Below are positions 36,439 to 45,988 of a DNA stretch of 64,000 nucleotides, one piece after another (the first letter of the stretch is position 1; each line of letters opens with the position of its first letter). The stretch lies in assembly GCF_900110345.1 (NCBI RefSeq), contig NZ_FODJ01000001.1, positions 742,648-806,647 on the forward strand, in the 5' to 3' direction. Position numbers and translations under genes: made by a program. Under the pieces are notes generated by a model. That model searched no databases. It worked only from the letters and a program-made list of their open reading frames with translations, and had not been told where the DNA came from. Source of the DNA: Amphibacillus marinus (lineage in GTDB: Bacteria > Bacillota > Bacilli > Bacillales > Amphibacillaceae).

Positions 36439-37593
36439 CTATTCGTTTTCTTTATTAATTAAATTCTCCACACCATTAACCCAGGTCGCAATCACGTCAA
36501 GCTGGACATCTAGAACAACAAAATCGGCACGGGCCCCTTTACAAAAGCCTCCGAATTCTTTTTCCAGTTTCAATGATTTAGCCGGATTTATCGTTGCCAT
36601 CTGCAATGCCTCCACTAATGAAACCTTATCCCAGGTTACAATATTCTTTACTGCTTGAAGAAGCGAGAGCGAGCTCCCTGCTAAAGCGCCGTCCTTAGTT
36701 CGGACGGCACCACCTCTAACCTGAATGGGAACCCCACTTCGATTATAATCTCCATCTGGTAAACCTGATGCCTTGGTTCCATCTGTTATTAATAAGGAGC
36801 GATCAACTCCCTTTGCCCGTAAAATTAAGTCAACTATCCTTTTATCAAGATGGTAGCCATCACAGATCAGCTCAGCATAAAGATCATCGTTGATTAAGCT
36901 TTCTCCTATAATACCAGGCTCACGATGGTGTAGATAGCGCATAGCATTAAAGGTATGAATGGCGACAGTAGCACCATTGTCAATTGCATTTTCAGCTTCA
37001 GCAGCTGTAGCGTTTGAATGTCCGATAGCGACCACGATCCCTTGTTGAGTAGCGTAAGTAATGAATTCAGATGCACCCGCTAGTTCAGGTGCAATTGCAA
37101 TTTTCTTTATTAAACCATCTGATTCGGCTTGCCATTCACGTAGCTGCTCAATTGATGGCTCTTGTAAAAAACGCCCGTCTTGTGCGCCTTTGAATGCCTC
37201 TGCTAAGAAAGGCCCCTCGAGAAAAATACCAACGATTTGTGCCCCTTGTGAATTTTTTTGTGCTTCAGTTATATTGTTAATTGCTTGTGATATTTTATCA
37301 GGTGCATCTGTCTGAAGTGTTGGTAAAAACGATGTAACACCACATTTCAATAGCTTCTGCTTCATGGTTACCAATTCTTCAACACTCGCATCAATAACCT
37401 CCACCCCTTCGTAACCATGGATATGGGTATCAATTAACCCTGGTGCAATGATGCCCCGATAAGTGTAATCAGGTTTTCTGACTGTTTCTTTGCTAAGTAG
37501 GTTAACTATTTTCCCATGCTTTATTTCTAAAACGTGATCATCTACTAGTTCTCCGTTGTATAATAGCTTGTCAGCAGCAACGATTAGACGCAT
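36439..37593 (-). CDS. nagA: N-acetylglucosamine-6-phosphate deacetylase
   Basis: 384 aa from ATG 37593 (AGGGGG at 7-nt spacing; a longer frame to 37638 is not supported). Amidohydrolase fold: DTHIHGYEGVEV, catalytic-site GIFLEGPFL, AIGHSNATAAEA, HTFNAM and DG in LLITDGTKASG. It removes acetate from GlcNAc-6-P or GalNAc-6-P. Last gene of a mannose-family PTS operon with a SIS-domain protein, so it processes the imported N-acetyl amino sugar. Confidence 0.93.
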   Translation of the reverse strand: MRLIVAADKLLYNGELVDDHVLEIKHGKIVNLLSKETVRKPDYTYRGIIAPGLIDTHIHGYEGVEVIDASVEELVTMKQKLLKCGVTSFLPTLQTDAPDKISQAINNITEAQKNSQGAQIVGIFLEGPFLAEAFKGAQDGRFLQEPSIEQLREWQAESDGLIKKIAIAPELAGASEFITYATQQGIVVAIGHSNATAAEAENAIDNGATVAIHTFNAMRYLHHREPGIIGESLINDDLYAELICDGYHLDKRIVDLILRAKGVDRSLLITDGTKASGLPDGDYNRSGVPIQVRGGAVRTKDGALAGSSLSLLQAVKNIVTWDKVSLVEALQMATINPAKSLKLEKEFGGFCKGARADFVVLDVQLDVIATWVNGVENLINKENE

Positions 37594-37653
37594 AAAAATC
37601 CCCCTGTTAAATAAGGGAGGCTGACTAAAAAACGTCACCCCTCCCTCTTTTAC

Positions 37654-38706
37654 TTAAAGTTTTTTACTATTTAATTTTTGATGGAATTGGCGATCCTTTG
37701 GAATAGCTGGATTAATGCCCTTTAACTCTGGAACCAAAGCACAAATTAATTGGATCGGAATGACGAGAAATAGCATGTCATATGGATTGTTTTCATCGAT
37801 TGGCAGGTAAATACTATTCTCCCATTTCGTCACTTGTTGATTCGTAATTACAAAAACTTGACTCGTCCAGTCACTTAATACCTCAATCAACTTGGATACC
37901 CGCTCCTCTTTACCAGAATTAAAGATAATCAAGGTCGAATTCTCATTAATTGCATTGTAAATACCATGGATGAACTCTTCAAATTCATAGCCCGTAACTG
38001 GGGTACGAAGCGTTTCTAACATCTTCAACGCACTTTCTAGGGTGTCACCATACAAGTCAGCTGTCCCTACAACGCGAAGATCTGAAGCAGCAGCTAAGGT
38101 CTCCTGATTTGCTTTCACCCACACTTCCGCCGTCTGATAAACGTGATCAAATTTTGCAATAGCTTGATCGATTAATGTAAGTTGTTTGTTAAAATCCTCT
38201 TGCGTTATGTGCTTTCTCTCTAATGCCACATGCAAGCCAAACAGCATTAGATTTAATTTAGTAGTGGTGAAACCCTTCGTTTTAGGTCCAGCCTTCTCTT
38301 CACCACAAAAAACGGTTAACACATAATCGGCTAGCTCATCAATTAGTACTTGTTCAGCACCTGCCATCGAAGCAATCTTGACATTGTGCTCCTTTGCCGT
38401 AAGCATAGCTCGATAGGTAGAGTAGCTACTACCACCTTGAGATAAACCAATTAACAAGGTGGTGTGGTGACTTCCTGCAAAAGTCTCACTAGTTACTTGG
38501 AAAGGATATAATGCTTCAATTTCAATCTTTAATAGCCGCTGCAATAATGGCTTCACTTGAAGTGCAGCATGAAAGCTTGAGCCAGAACCTGTTAGAATGA
38601 TGCGATCGAACGCTGCTTGTTTTACCTCTTGAAATAGTGAAGTAGACTTGTCGACCACCTGATGCATTTTAGCTGGAGTTTCTTGGATATATGCTGCTAC
38701 TTTCAT
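37654..38706 (-). CDS. SIS-domain amino-sugar isomerase/deaminase-like protein
   Basis: 350 aa from ATG 38706 (AGGGGG). Two SIS domains related to the isomerase half of GlmS: ILTGSGSSFHAAL (about 46-58), GLSQGGSSYSTYRAM and EFIHGIYNAINE in the second half. Such proteins (AgaS, FrlB, GlmS-like deaminases) convert amino-sugar phosphates with loss of ammonia or deglycate amino acid adducts. The adjacent NagA favours deamination of the deacetylated sugar phosphate. GlcNAc versus GalNAc cannot be decided. Confidence 0.82.
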   Translation of the reverse strand: MKVAAYIQETPAKMHQVVDKSTSLFQEVKQAAFDRIILTGSGSSFHAALQVKPLLQRLLKIEIEALYPFQVTSETFAGSHHTTLLIGLSQGGSSYSTYRAMLTAKEHNVKIASMAGAEQVLIDELADYVLTVFCGEEKAGPKTKGFTTTKLNLMLFGLHVALERKHITQEDFNKQLTLIDQAIAKFDHVYQTAEVWVKANQETLAAASDLRVVGTADLYGDTLESALKMLETLRTPVTGYEFEEFIHGIYNAINENSTLIIFNSGKEERVSKLIEVLSDWTSQVFVITNQQVTKWENSIYLPIDENNPYDMLFLVIPIQLICALVPELKGINPAIPKDRQFHQKLNSKKL

Positions 38707-38722
38707 TTGAACTACCCCCTGT

Positions 38723-39538
38723 CTATAATATTCCAATTATGCTTAACACGACACCTACCACCAAAGTAGCTAACGTCAATTTCGTCACACTAATTTCCTT
38801 ACGAATTAGCCGAAAGAGTAGAAAAACAAAAGCTAACGGCAGCATATTAGGTAGAATACTATCGAGAATTTCCTGAATAACAACCTCTGCCCCACTCACC
38901 TCAAAGACTAGTGGCGTATTAATGTTTAACAATGAACCTACTAAGGAACCGACAACTAGCAGACCCACAATGGTTACCACATTCATCACTGTATCCATTA
39001 GGCCTTCTCGTTGAATGCGTTCTAGCGAGTTGATCCCAACCTCATAGCCATACTTCAGCCCTAGTAAACGGACCAAAAAATGCGGCGTATTAAATAACAG
39101 TAAGAAGATTAGTGGGCCAAGAATATTGCCATTTGAAGCAAGCGAAACACCAATTCCAGCTGCAATGATCCGGAAGGTACCCCAAAATAACGAATCTCCA
39201 ATACCTGCTAACGGTCCCATTAACGATGCTTTCACAGCATTAATTGATGCAACATCAAACGCGTCACTATTTGCGTTTTCTTCCTCCATCGCTGCAGATA
39301 TCCCCATAATTAATGGTGAAACTTGCGGTGTTGTATTAAAAATTTCTAGATGTCGTTCCATCGCAGCAGATTGCTCTTCTTTTTTGCTGTATAAGCGTTT
39401 AATGATTGGTAACATAGCATAGCCATAGCCTAAATTCTGCATCCGTTCATAGTTAAAGGCACCCTGTAAAGCAAAGGACCGCCAAAAAACCTGCTTCAAA
39501 TCCTTTTTCGTGACTTTTTTTCTTTCCACACTAGTCAA
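38723..39538 (-). CDS. PTS mannose/fructose/sorbose family IID component
   Basis: About 271 aa. It begins with the IID hallmark KKDLKQVFWRSFALQGAFNYERMQNLGY and ends in a membrane anchor. The start overlaps the end of the IIC gene; TTG at 39538 has the best spacing from AAGGAGAG, while TTG 39544 is too close. With IIC it forms the membrane channel. Confidence 0.92.
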   Translation of the reverse strand: MTSVERKKVTKKDLKQVFWRSFALQGAFNYERMQNLGYGYAMLPIIKRLYSKKEEQSAAMERHLEIFNTTPQVSPLIMGISAAMEEENANSDAFDVASINAVKASLMGPLAGIGDSLFWGTFRIIAAGIGVSLASNGNILGPLIFLLLFNTPHFLVRLLGLKYGYEVGINSLERIQREGLMDTVMNVVTIVGLLVVGSLVGSLLNINTPLVFEVSGAEVVIQEILDSILPNMLPLAFVFLLFRLIRKEISVTKLTLATLVVGVVLSIIGIL

Positions 39539-40337
39539 AGTCAATCTCTCCTTCCGTTAGGTTATCTGTTATTGGTTGATAGCTTTTTGCATGATTATCC
39601 CCTGAGCCCTTTATACTTGGAGCATAGAAGTGTAAAATGACAGCTAAACATGCACCCAGTAAGGCAATAGCCATGGTATCCAACGCTGTGTATGAAACTA
39701 ACAGAAAGCCGACAAAGAAAAACACTGCCATTTTCTTTGAATAAAGCATGTCAAGCAACAAAGCAAAGCCAATTGCCGGAAGAAGCACACCCGCTACACC
39801 TAGCCCAGCCATAATGGCATCTGGCACTGCATTAATAAAGCCTTCCACTCGAGTTGCCCCCAACATAATGGCAAGAAATGATGGAATGAAGGTACTCAAA
39901 AAGAATAAGCTAACAGGAATCCACATCATAATCGTAACGCCACGGAAATCTGCTTTTTTGGCATACATATCTGCTTTTTGAGTGAAGTATGAATTAACAA
40001 TTCGACAAAGCACACCCAATGTCTGCGCTAAGACAGCAATTGGGACGGCTAGTGCAAGTGCTACTTCAAAACCACTACCAGACATAATTGCGAATGCCGT
40101 ACCAAGCACACCACCCGTTACCACATCCGGTGGTGTTGATGCTCCAATGCCCGTTAACCCCATCCAGACTAATTCGAGCTGCGCCCCAATAACAATTCCT
40201 TGTTCAATATCACCTAAAACAACCCCAACCAATGTTCCAGTAACAAGAGGACGATCCAGCATCACTTGCCCTAAAATACGCCCATCAAGAATACCTATCC
40301 CTGCTATTAAGCCGATCATTAACGCTTGAACAAACAT
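39531..40337 (-). CDS. PTS mannose/fructose/sorbose family IIC component
   Basis: 268 aa polytopic protein with the IIC motifs DGRILGQVMLDRPLVTGTLVG and GIGASTPPDVVTGGVLG. It forms the sugar translocation channel with IID. Located 11 bases after IIB and overlapping IID. Sugar specificity is not readable from these motifs; the operon context says amino sugar. Confidence 0.93.
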   Translation of the reverse strand: MFVQALMIGLIAGIGILDGRILGQVMLDRPLVTGTLVGVVLGDIEQGIVIGAQLELVWMGLTGIGASTPPDVVTGGVLGTAFAIMSGSGFEVALALAVPIAVLAQTLGVLCRIVNSYFTQKADMYAKKADFRGVTIMMWIPVSLFFLSTFIPSFLAIMLGATRVEGFINAVPDAIMAGLGVAGVLLPAIGFALLLDMLYSKKMAVFFFVGFLLVSYTALDTMAIALLGACLAVILHFYAPSIKGSGDNHAKSYQPITDNLTEGEIDFD

Positions 40338-40348
40338 AATAATCCCCC

Positions 40349-40828
40349 TTATTTCGTTAATTGGTTCAATGTTCTCCGCCTATCCCTTGGTAGCATCCGA
40401 AATTCTACTTCCACGCCTCGACCTTCTATTTCTCGTATTTGTTCTAATTCCTGTTCACTAATTGAAACCAGATCCATTAGCTTTGTTTTCCCCTCCTGAT
40501 GTGGGAGACCACCAATGTTTAAATGGTTGACTACCCCTTCTGAGATATTAATTAACCGATGAGCATCGTTTATGTTTTTGACGATGACAAGGACATTGTT
40601 TTTCTTTGATTCGGCAAATTTTTTAACAATCTCTCCAGATTCCTCGACTCCCCGAATATAAAGCTTTACGTTGCTAGGCTTAGCCATATTCAACGCCATC
40701 GCCCGCACCTTGTCGTTCTTTGCTTCATCATTAACTACTAAAATAACACTAGCATCAACTGTCGATGTCCAGCCATAAGCAACCTGACCATGGACTAACC
40801 GATCATCAACCCTCATTAATGAGATCAT
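40349..40828 (-). CDS. PTS mannose/fructose/sorbose family IIB component
   Basis: 159 aa. Phosphoryl-accepting His13 in RVDDRLVHGQV, followed by the usual INDAHRL and VNHLNIGG segments. It passes phosphate from IIA to the sugar. The start lies inside the end of the IIA gene (23-base overlap), consistent with AAGGGG nine bases before ATG 40828. Confidence 0.93.
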   Translation of the reverse strand: MISLMRVDDRLVHGQVAYGWTSTVDASVILVVNDEAKNDKVRAMALNMAKPSNVKLYIRGVEESGEIVKKFAESKKNNVLVIVKNINDAHRLINISEGVVNHLNIGGLPHQEGKTKLMDLVSISEQELEQIREIEGRGVEVEFRMLPRDRRRTLNQLTK

Positions 40829-41246
40829 CTAAGTCATCCCCTTTGTCTGCTTCGTCGATTAAATCATTGACATATTGAATGCCATTTCGTGCTTCGGTAA
40901 TAATCTCTTGAATAAGTTCACCAGAAGAATGGTTGGTTACTGATAATAGTGCAGTTAAGACCATTGGTAAATTGACACCTGTTATAAGATCAAAATGATA
41001 GCTCTGTAGTAAAGCTGTAAATAAATTGGCTACACTTCCTCCTAAGACATCGGTAAGCACAATAACTTTGCAATCTTGCCCATCAGCCTCTAACAAACTT
41101 CTTGCTTCTTGCTCCGCTTCAGCTACTGACTTGCCCTTTGTCATACAAAGATAATTCACCTCAATGTCATCACCAGCGATTAACTTGGCAGTCTCGATAA
41201 ACGCCTTAGACAAATGTCCATGAGTACCAATAATAATTTTCTTCAT
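40806..41246 (-). CDS. PTS mannose family IIA component
   Basis: 146 aa cytosolic EIIA-Man. The phosphorylated residue is His9 in IIGTHGHLSKAF, and VLTDVLGGSVANL is the second signature. It receives phosphate from HPr. First gene of the amino-sugar operon IIA-IIB-IIC-IID-SIS-nagA. The divergent GntR-type gene starts 314 bases away and is the likely regulator. Confidence 0.93.
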   Translation of the reverse strand: MKKIIIGTHGHLSKAFIETAKLIAGDDIEVNYLCMTKGKSVAEAEQEARSLLEADGQDCKVIVLTDVLGGSVANLFTALLQSYHFDLITGVNLPMVLTALLSVTNHSSGELIQEIITEARNGIQYVNDLIDEADKGDDLDDLINEG

Positions 41247-41560
41247 CTTAAATCCCCTTTCAAGATTTATTAACTGTTTAAATCGCCAACCTCCTTTTTC
41301 TGAATCTTCAAGCTTTTTTATTAATTATATAATATGGTACACTAATAAATATATAATTTAAAGATATTATTTATATGTTTTTAAGAAAAAAATTATCTTA
41401 AAAAGAGAATTAAGAAGAATTTTTTATCAGTTAGCACTATTTTTATATGATGATTGTATAATTTTCATCTTCACTAATGATCAATTATATATTTTATGTT
41501 ACAATACATATATATTTATAATTGGAAAAAATATTGAAGTGTTGAATGAGGAGCGAATTT

Positions 41561-42274
41561 ATGAGTAAGGTACCTAAATATATTCAAGTTGAAAACTTTA
41601 TTATTGATGAAATTAAGCAAGGCAACCTGAAGGTAGGTGACAAAATAGAGACTGAGGATCAATTAGTTGACCGCTTCGGCTTTAGTAAAATGACTATTAA
41701 TAAAGCACTCAGCAAATTAGTAGATAAAAAGTATATAACAAGAGTGTCCGGCAAAGGTAGCTTTGTAGAACCACGCCATATTACCAAATCGCTAAAAGAA
41801 TTCACAAGTTTCTCTGACGATATGAAAAGTATTGGCCTGACACCCGGATCAAAATTGCTCTCTTACCGATTAATTCATGGCAATGAAGTTCCAGAAATAG
41901 CTGAAAAGTTAGGCTTACCGCCAGATACATTTCTTCATTATTTCATCCGCTTACGAACTGGAAACAAGAAGCCCATTGCGATTAGCTATAATTACATTTC
42001 TACCAAAGTTTTGTCTGCATTAAATATTGAAGCATTAGACCACTCCCTATACGATTATCTTACTAGCCTAGACTTTAAAATAATTGGATCAGATCTTGAA
42101 ATGGAAGCTGTTTTGCCAACCGCTGAGCAACAAGAAATTCTTGAAATTGACCTTGGGGCACTACTTAAATCAAAAGTACTTACAACAGTTGCGATTGACC
42201 AGCAAGAGAAGAAACTTGGCTATTTTGAAACCTTTTATAATGGGGAGTTGTATACGTATCGGTTTGGGCGATAG
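41561..42274 (+). CDS. GntR/UTRA (HutC-type) transcriptional regulator
   Basis: 237 aa from ATG 41561 behind GAGGAGCG. The winged HTH has KYIQVENFIIDEIKQGNLKVG, then ETEDQLVDRFGFSKMTINKAL and SGKGSFVEP. A UTRA ligand-binding domain follows (about 80-235). Such proteins usually bind sugar phosphates. Divergent from the amino-sugar PTS operon, so it is the probable local repressor. The intergenic DNA is very AT-rich and I could not pick a convincing operator. Confidence 0.9.
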   Translation: MSKVPKYIQVENFIIDEIKQGNLKVGDKIETEDQLVDRFGFSKMTINKALSKLVDKKYITRVSGKGSFVEPRHITKSLKEFTSFSDDMKSIGLTPGSKLLSYRLIHGNEVPEIAEKLGLPPDTFLHYFIRLRTGNKKPIAISYNYISTKVLSALNIEALDHSLYDYLTSLDFKIIGSDLEMEAVLPTAEQQEILEIDLGALLKSKVLTTVAIDQQEKKLGYFETFYNGELYTYRFGR

Positions 42275-42388
42275 CTATGTAACATTAGCTTGTCGTTGTG
42301 AAGTGGGGTGCATACTTTATTGCATGGTGGAATTAATAGAGGGTAGTAGTCTTTGCTTGAAGAAAGCTTATAATCAAGAAAACATTCT

Positions 42389-42424
42389 AAAACGGCGAGT
42401 TGGTAGCTTTAGCCGTTTTTTTTA
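42389..42424 (+). terminator. Terminator of the GntR gene
   Basis: AAAACGGC paired with GCCGTTTT (42389-42396 with 42412-42419) followed by a T-run. Confidence 0.7.
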
Positions 42425-42501
42425 TTCTTAAATGTCTAGATTTTACATTTTCAGATTAGCTATGCTCGATAAAAAAGCCACCAAAAGGTGACTTTAAACG
42501 A

Positions 42502-43101
42502 CTATTCAAGATCATCTGGAAAAACAAATTGATCAAAAACTGCTCCAGATGCTTGATTAACAAATTCGATGGTAACGCTAGTGTTAACCTCTCCTTCACC
42601 ATTCATAAATTGGTAGTACATTCCTGAAAATCCAAGGCCATATGCCGCCATTCCTTCCATGTTCTCTTCAAAAGCCTCTTGATAAACTGTGATGGTAAAG
42701 GTTGAATAATTATCATTCGCAGCGACTGTAGCTATCGATACAAAATGTTCATTTTCTTCTAAATTAGTCATTGCTGTATCAATTTCTGCTGCATATTCAC
42801 TCATCCACTCTTGATGAAGGTCTTTTGGCATCGAATAGGTAATTGAACCATCATCATTACGATTTATATTAGTCATTCCAAGCTCAACAGCATCGGCCTG
42901 AACTTGGTCAATATCAGTCTCTTCTCCTAAAAATGAGACTGGTAACGTAATTTCTACTTCATCTGCTTCATTCTCAGCATTATCTGAATCTGTTCTGTTA
43001 TCATTTGATTGTCCTGCCCCTTCTGTTGAATCATTACTGCAAGACACAATAAATACCATCGACATAATTGAAACAATTAATAAAGCTAGTATTTTTTTCA
43101 C
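42502..43101 (-). CDS. Hypothetical lipoprotein
   Basis: 199 aa with GTG start behind GAGAGGGG. Signal with MKK and lipobox FIVSC (Cys21), then an acidic Asn/Asp/Ser-rich linker of about 30 residues and a globular domain starting EITLPVSFLG. No catalytic motif seen. Related lipoproteins are common in Bacillaceae; function unknown. It lies next to, but outside, the tail module. Confidence 0.75.
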   Translation of the reverse strand: MKKILALLIVSIMSMVFIVSCSNDSTEGAGQSNDNRTDSDNAENEADEVEITLPVSFLGEETDIDQVQADAVELGMTNINRNDDGSITYSMPKDLHQEWMSEYAAEIDTAMTNLEENEHFVSIATVAANDNYSTFTITVYQEAFEENMEGMAAYGLGFSGMYYQFMNGEGEVNTSVTIEFVNQASGAVFDQFVFPDDLE

Positions 43102-43476
43102 ACTATTACCCCTCTCTATGTAGATTCAGTATACATAATTAAAAATAAAAATGAATGAGCCTTCATGACGGTATATTTGTGATTAGTTTGATACTATAAA
43201 TAGTAAATAAGGGGTTGGTTTTAATAGAAGTTATGAGCTTATACTTACCATTTCTAAATTCAATTAATCTTGGTAGTTCTCAAAGCTGTTAACTTTCCTT
43301 ACTTGCTAGCTTTTCGTTTTAGTAAGCTTAACACTAGTTTTGTGGCTATATAAAAACACTTTAATTCATAAGTACTTGCAAGAATTATTTCAAAAGATTT
43401 AATTAGTAAATGACCTTTCTAATTATGTAGCCCTCACTACTGTAGTCATAGAAAGTGAGGGCTTGGCTTACTTATT
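43102..43476. other. Gap at the left edge of the tail module, with one stem-loop
   Basis: 375 bases without a gene. A perfect 9-bp stem GCCCTCACT/AGTGAGGGC (43430-43462) lies just after the last tailocin gene. It lacks a strong T-run but may still end that transcript. Confidence 0.5.
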
Positions 43477-44490
43477 TTACTTCTTTCCAACTTGTGCTTC
43501 AATAATATTAAAGTTCCATGAAAACTGTTGCTCTAGTCTAGCTTTAAGCTCTTGAGCTGCGGTAATTCCCATAACCCTTCCCGTATAGAATCTCAATTTA
43601 AGATCCCCATCTTCTCGAAGTCTAGAGTCATCGGACGCTTCATAGGTAATACCTGAATAACTTTGCTTAAGAGTAGCTCTAGCATTATTAAAACCGCCAA
43701 GACTTCGAAAGAAACCTGTCATTATACGATAATACGTGTTCTCTGAGTTTCCGGCTGCTTTATAGTCAATTTCTTCATGATCTTGATTAGCATCTACAAT
43801 GTGAATATTCCAAGAAAATCTATCCTCAAATGCCTTTTTCAGAATTCGTGCATTGTTTTGTCCTTGGACGCGTCCTGTATAAAAGCGAATCCGCCACTCA
43901 TCATCACCTACGAGCTTAGGTTCATCTGGTGCTAAGTAGATAGTGTAATTATACACTGCTTTAAGCTCATTTAGGGCTCTTTCATAACCAGATAAGGTAG
44001 TAAATAAACCAGTGTGAATGCGATAATAATTATTATCGGATGGTGTTTCATTAGGAACAGTGATTGGATTAGGTTCTTCTTTCACATCTAAATAATTTAG
44101 AGGATTAACCGCATTGGACTTACTACCATTCCATCGACCTTTGTGTAATTCAAAGTGTAGATGTTGACCTGAACTGTCTCCCGTGTTACCCATTACTCCA
44201 ATTTGTTGATTTTGACGCACTGTTTGACCCACAGACACAGTTCTCGAATTGTCTCTCATATGTGCATATACTGTTTCCCAGGTTTGACCATTGATATTAT
44301 GAACAATAAAAATGCATTGACCATAACCATTTTGATTATTTTCCGATCTTGAAACAGTTCCAGCTGCAGACGCATAGATTTCATGGTATCCATTCTCAGC
44401 AATATCAATCCCATGGTGACTAGGTCTATGTGGTGGACGGAACCCACTTGTTACTTTTTTTGTTGTTGTTGGCCATATAAAATTCACCAT
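43477..44490 (-). CDS. M23 endopeptidase lysin with two C-terminal SPOR-like repeats
   Basis: 337 aa. Residues 1-130 form a LytM/M23 zinc peptidase with HHGID (His25, Asp29) and QHLHFEL, cleaving peptidoglycan cross-bridges. Two repeats of about 85 residues follow (about 160-245 and 250-335). Each begins YYRI.TG.F..L.G and ends RFYTGRV.G...A..LK..... FSWN, a SPOR-like cell-wall binding pattern. Last gene of the tail operon. No signal peptide; release needs the holin. Confidence 0.88.
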   Translation of the reverse strand: MVNFIWPTTTKKVTSGFRPPHRPSHHGIDIAENGYHEIYASAAGTVSRSENNQNGYGQCIFIVHNINGQTWETVYAHMRDNSRTVSVGQTVRQNQQIGVMGNTGDSSGQHLHFELHKGRWNGSKSNAVNPLNYLDVKEEPNPITVPNETPSDNNYYRIHTGLFTTLSGYERALNELKAVYNYTIYLAPDEPKLVGDDEWRIRFYTGRVQGQNNARILKKAFEDRFSWNIHIVDANQDHEEIDYKAAGNSENTYYRIMTGFFRSLGGFNNARATLKQSYSGITYEASDDSRLREDGDLKLRFYTGRVMGITAAQELKARLEQQFSWNFNIIEAQVGKK

Positions 44491-44536
44491 AAATATCTCT
44501 CCTTTTTTTATTATCTAAATCCGTAAAATTTCTTTT

Positions 44537-45373
44537 CTATTTTAGATTCCCTATCTTAAGTCTCCGCTGCAGTGTACGAACCATTAACGAGTTAGGTGTG
44601 CTAATCACACCATCTTGCACGGTACATAAATGCTTTTGCATTGCTCTAACCGTATGTGGACCGATTAAGCCATCTTGCTTGCTTCCAACAATGCGCTGTA
44701 ATCTTTTAATGACCAAACTACCGTTGCGACCATTACCAAACTCAACACCGATAATAGCTTGACTAGCTTGGTTTCTTGTCTGGTCACTGATTATACCATC
44801 AGTCACCGTGCTAATCGCATCTTGTAGAGCTCGTGTCGTTTGTGGCCCCCAACGTCCATCAATCTTTAAGGTGATTTTACCGCCAGTTCCTGGTTTAGGT
44901 ACAGGATTGCTTTTTACTGGCTCTTTGTATGCATCAACATAAGCTGTCGGCTCAACACAGTTGTTAGGACGGTCAGCAATCCAACCGTAAGGTACATTAG
45001 AGGAAGCTGCTTTACGGACTTCAAAGTGAAGGTGTGACCCTGTACTATTACCAGTGCTTCCTTGACGGCCAATAACCTGACCTTTTTTTACAGTTTGTCC
45101 AACCCTTACAGAAACATCATGTAGATGTGCATAAACATTGCCTCGTCCAATAGCATCCTGAATCAACACAACATTACCATAGCCACCAAAGCCAGACCCT
45201 TGTTGCCCCATACCAACAAATAAGACACGACCACTAATAAAGGCCTCAATTGGGGCAAGGTGTTTTTTCACAAGATCAATGCCAGTATGAAAAGTATGTC
45301 TCTGTTTAGTAATGGGATGCGTTCGGTAGCCAAATGGACTTGAAATTCTAAAGCCGTTCCATACTTCACTCAT
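44537..45373 (-). CDS. M23 endopeptidase lysin with peptidoglycan-binding C-terminus
   Basis: 278 aa. Residues 1-155 are an M23 peptidase (HTGIDL with His29/Asp33, and SHLHFEV). The C-terminal 110 residues form peptidoglycan-binding-like repeats (IDGRWGPQTTRALQ, QDGLIGPHTVRAMQ). The wall-binding part differs completely from that of the other lysin, so the pair may attack different sites or act in assembly versus lysis. It directly follows the holin gene. Confidence 0.88.
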   Translation of the reverse strand: MSEVWNGFRISSPFGYRTHPITKQRHTFHTGIDLVKKHLAPIEAFISGRVLFVGMGQQGSGFGGYGNVVLIQDAIGRGNVYAHLHDVSVRVGQTVKKGQVIGRQGSTGNSTGSHLHFEVRKAASSNVPYGWIADRPNNCVEPTAYVDAYKEPVKSNPVPKPGTGGKITLKIDGRWGPQTTRALQDAISTVTDGIISDQTRNQASQAIIGVEFGNGRNGSLVIKRLQRIVGSKQDGLIGPHTVRAMQKHLCTVQDGVISTPNSLMVRTLQRRLKIGNLK

Positions 45374-45395
45374 AATAAATTCACTCCCATTTTAA

Positions 45396-45629
45396 TTATT
45401 CTAAAAATCTATCTGCGTGCTGTGCCTTTTTTGTAAAACTATTATTTTTCCAGCTTGTCCAAATCGTTACCGTTGTAACAACAACAATAGAAACTCCTTC
45501 ATAAATCTCAGTCTCCGCAAAAGGAATAATTTGAAATCCAAAAAACTCAATACAAATTAAATTTACCAGCACTAAAAAAAGTGCGATTGCTCGCACCCAT
45601 ACCGACTTGCTTACACCTTTCAGATTCAT
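45396..45629 (-). CDS. Phage holin, SPP1 type
   Basis: 77 aa with two membrane segments (about 10-28 and 45-60). The ending WTSWKNNSFTKKAQHADRFL is the signature of SPP1-family holins. It permeabilises the membrane so that the signal-less lysins can reach the wall. Its start overlaps the preceding gene by four bases. Confidence 0.88.
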   Translation of the reverse strand: MNLKGVSKSVWVRAIALFLVLVNLICIEFFGFQIIPFAETEIYEGVSIVVVTTVTIWTSWKNNSFTKKAQHADRFLE

Positions 45630-45970
45630 AATTTATCACCTCCTTCAAATACATGATGCTCGATCTTAGTAAACCTTTTGTCAAGTCCGACTATTTCTTC
45701 CTTATGATGATCCAACCGCTCATGAATCCTAATTCGATCAAGCCGACTCTCTTCAAGATTTTCATTAAGCCTTTGTATTTGATCTGAGATGGGTAACAAA
45801 ACCTTTTCCATATGCATACGTTGTTCCTGATCAGCTTGAAGTAAGTCCTCAGCAGTTTTCTCTCTGATTTTCTGATCAGGTTCCTGAACCAATTTCTTAT
45901 AAAGCCAAATTAAAAAGGAGCCCGCTGCGCTTAAACTGCCGACAATGCTTCCGATCTCCCCCCAAGTCAT
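45626..45970 (-). CDS. Small membrane-anchored coiled-coil phage protein
   Basis: 114 aa with an N-terminal membrane segment (about 5-25, GSIVGSLSAAGSFLIWLY), followed by a long charged helix predicted to be coiled coil. XhlA-like haemolysin proteins occupy this position in PBSX, but there the membrane segment is at the C-terminus. It is probably an accessory of the lysis cassette; identity uncertain. AGGAGG precedes the ATG. Confidence 0.65.
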   Translation of the reverse strand: MTWGEIGSIVGSLSAAGSFLIWLYKKLVQEPDQKIREKTAEDLLQADQEQRMHMEKVLLPISDQIQRLNENLEESRLDRIRIHERLDHHKEEIVGLDKRFTKIEHHVFEGGDKL

Positions 45971-45988
45971 AGATTAACCTCCTAACTA

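Noticed and set aside
42084..42431. 115-codon frame overlapping the GntR gene and running past its stop
   Set aside because: No ribosome binding site, includes the GntR terminator, no coherent protein features.
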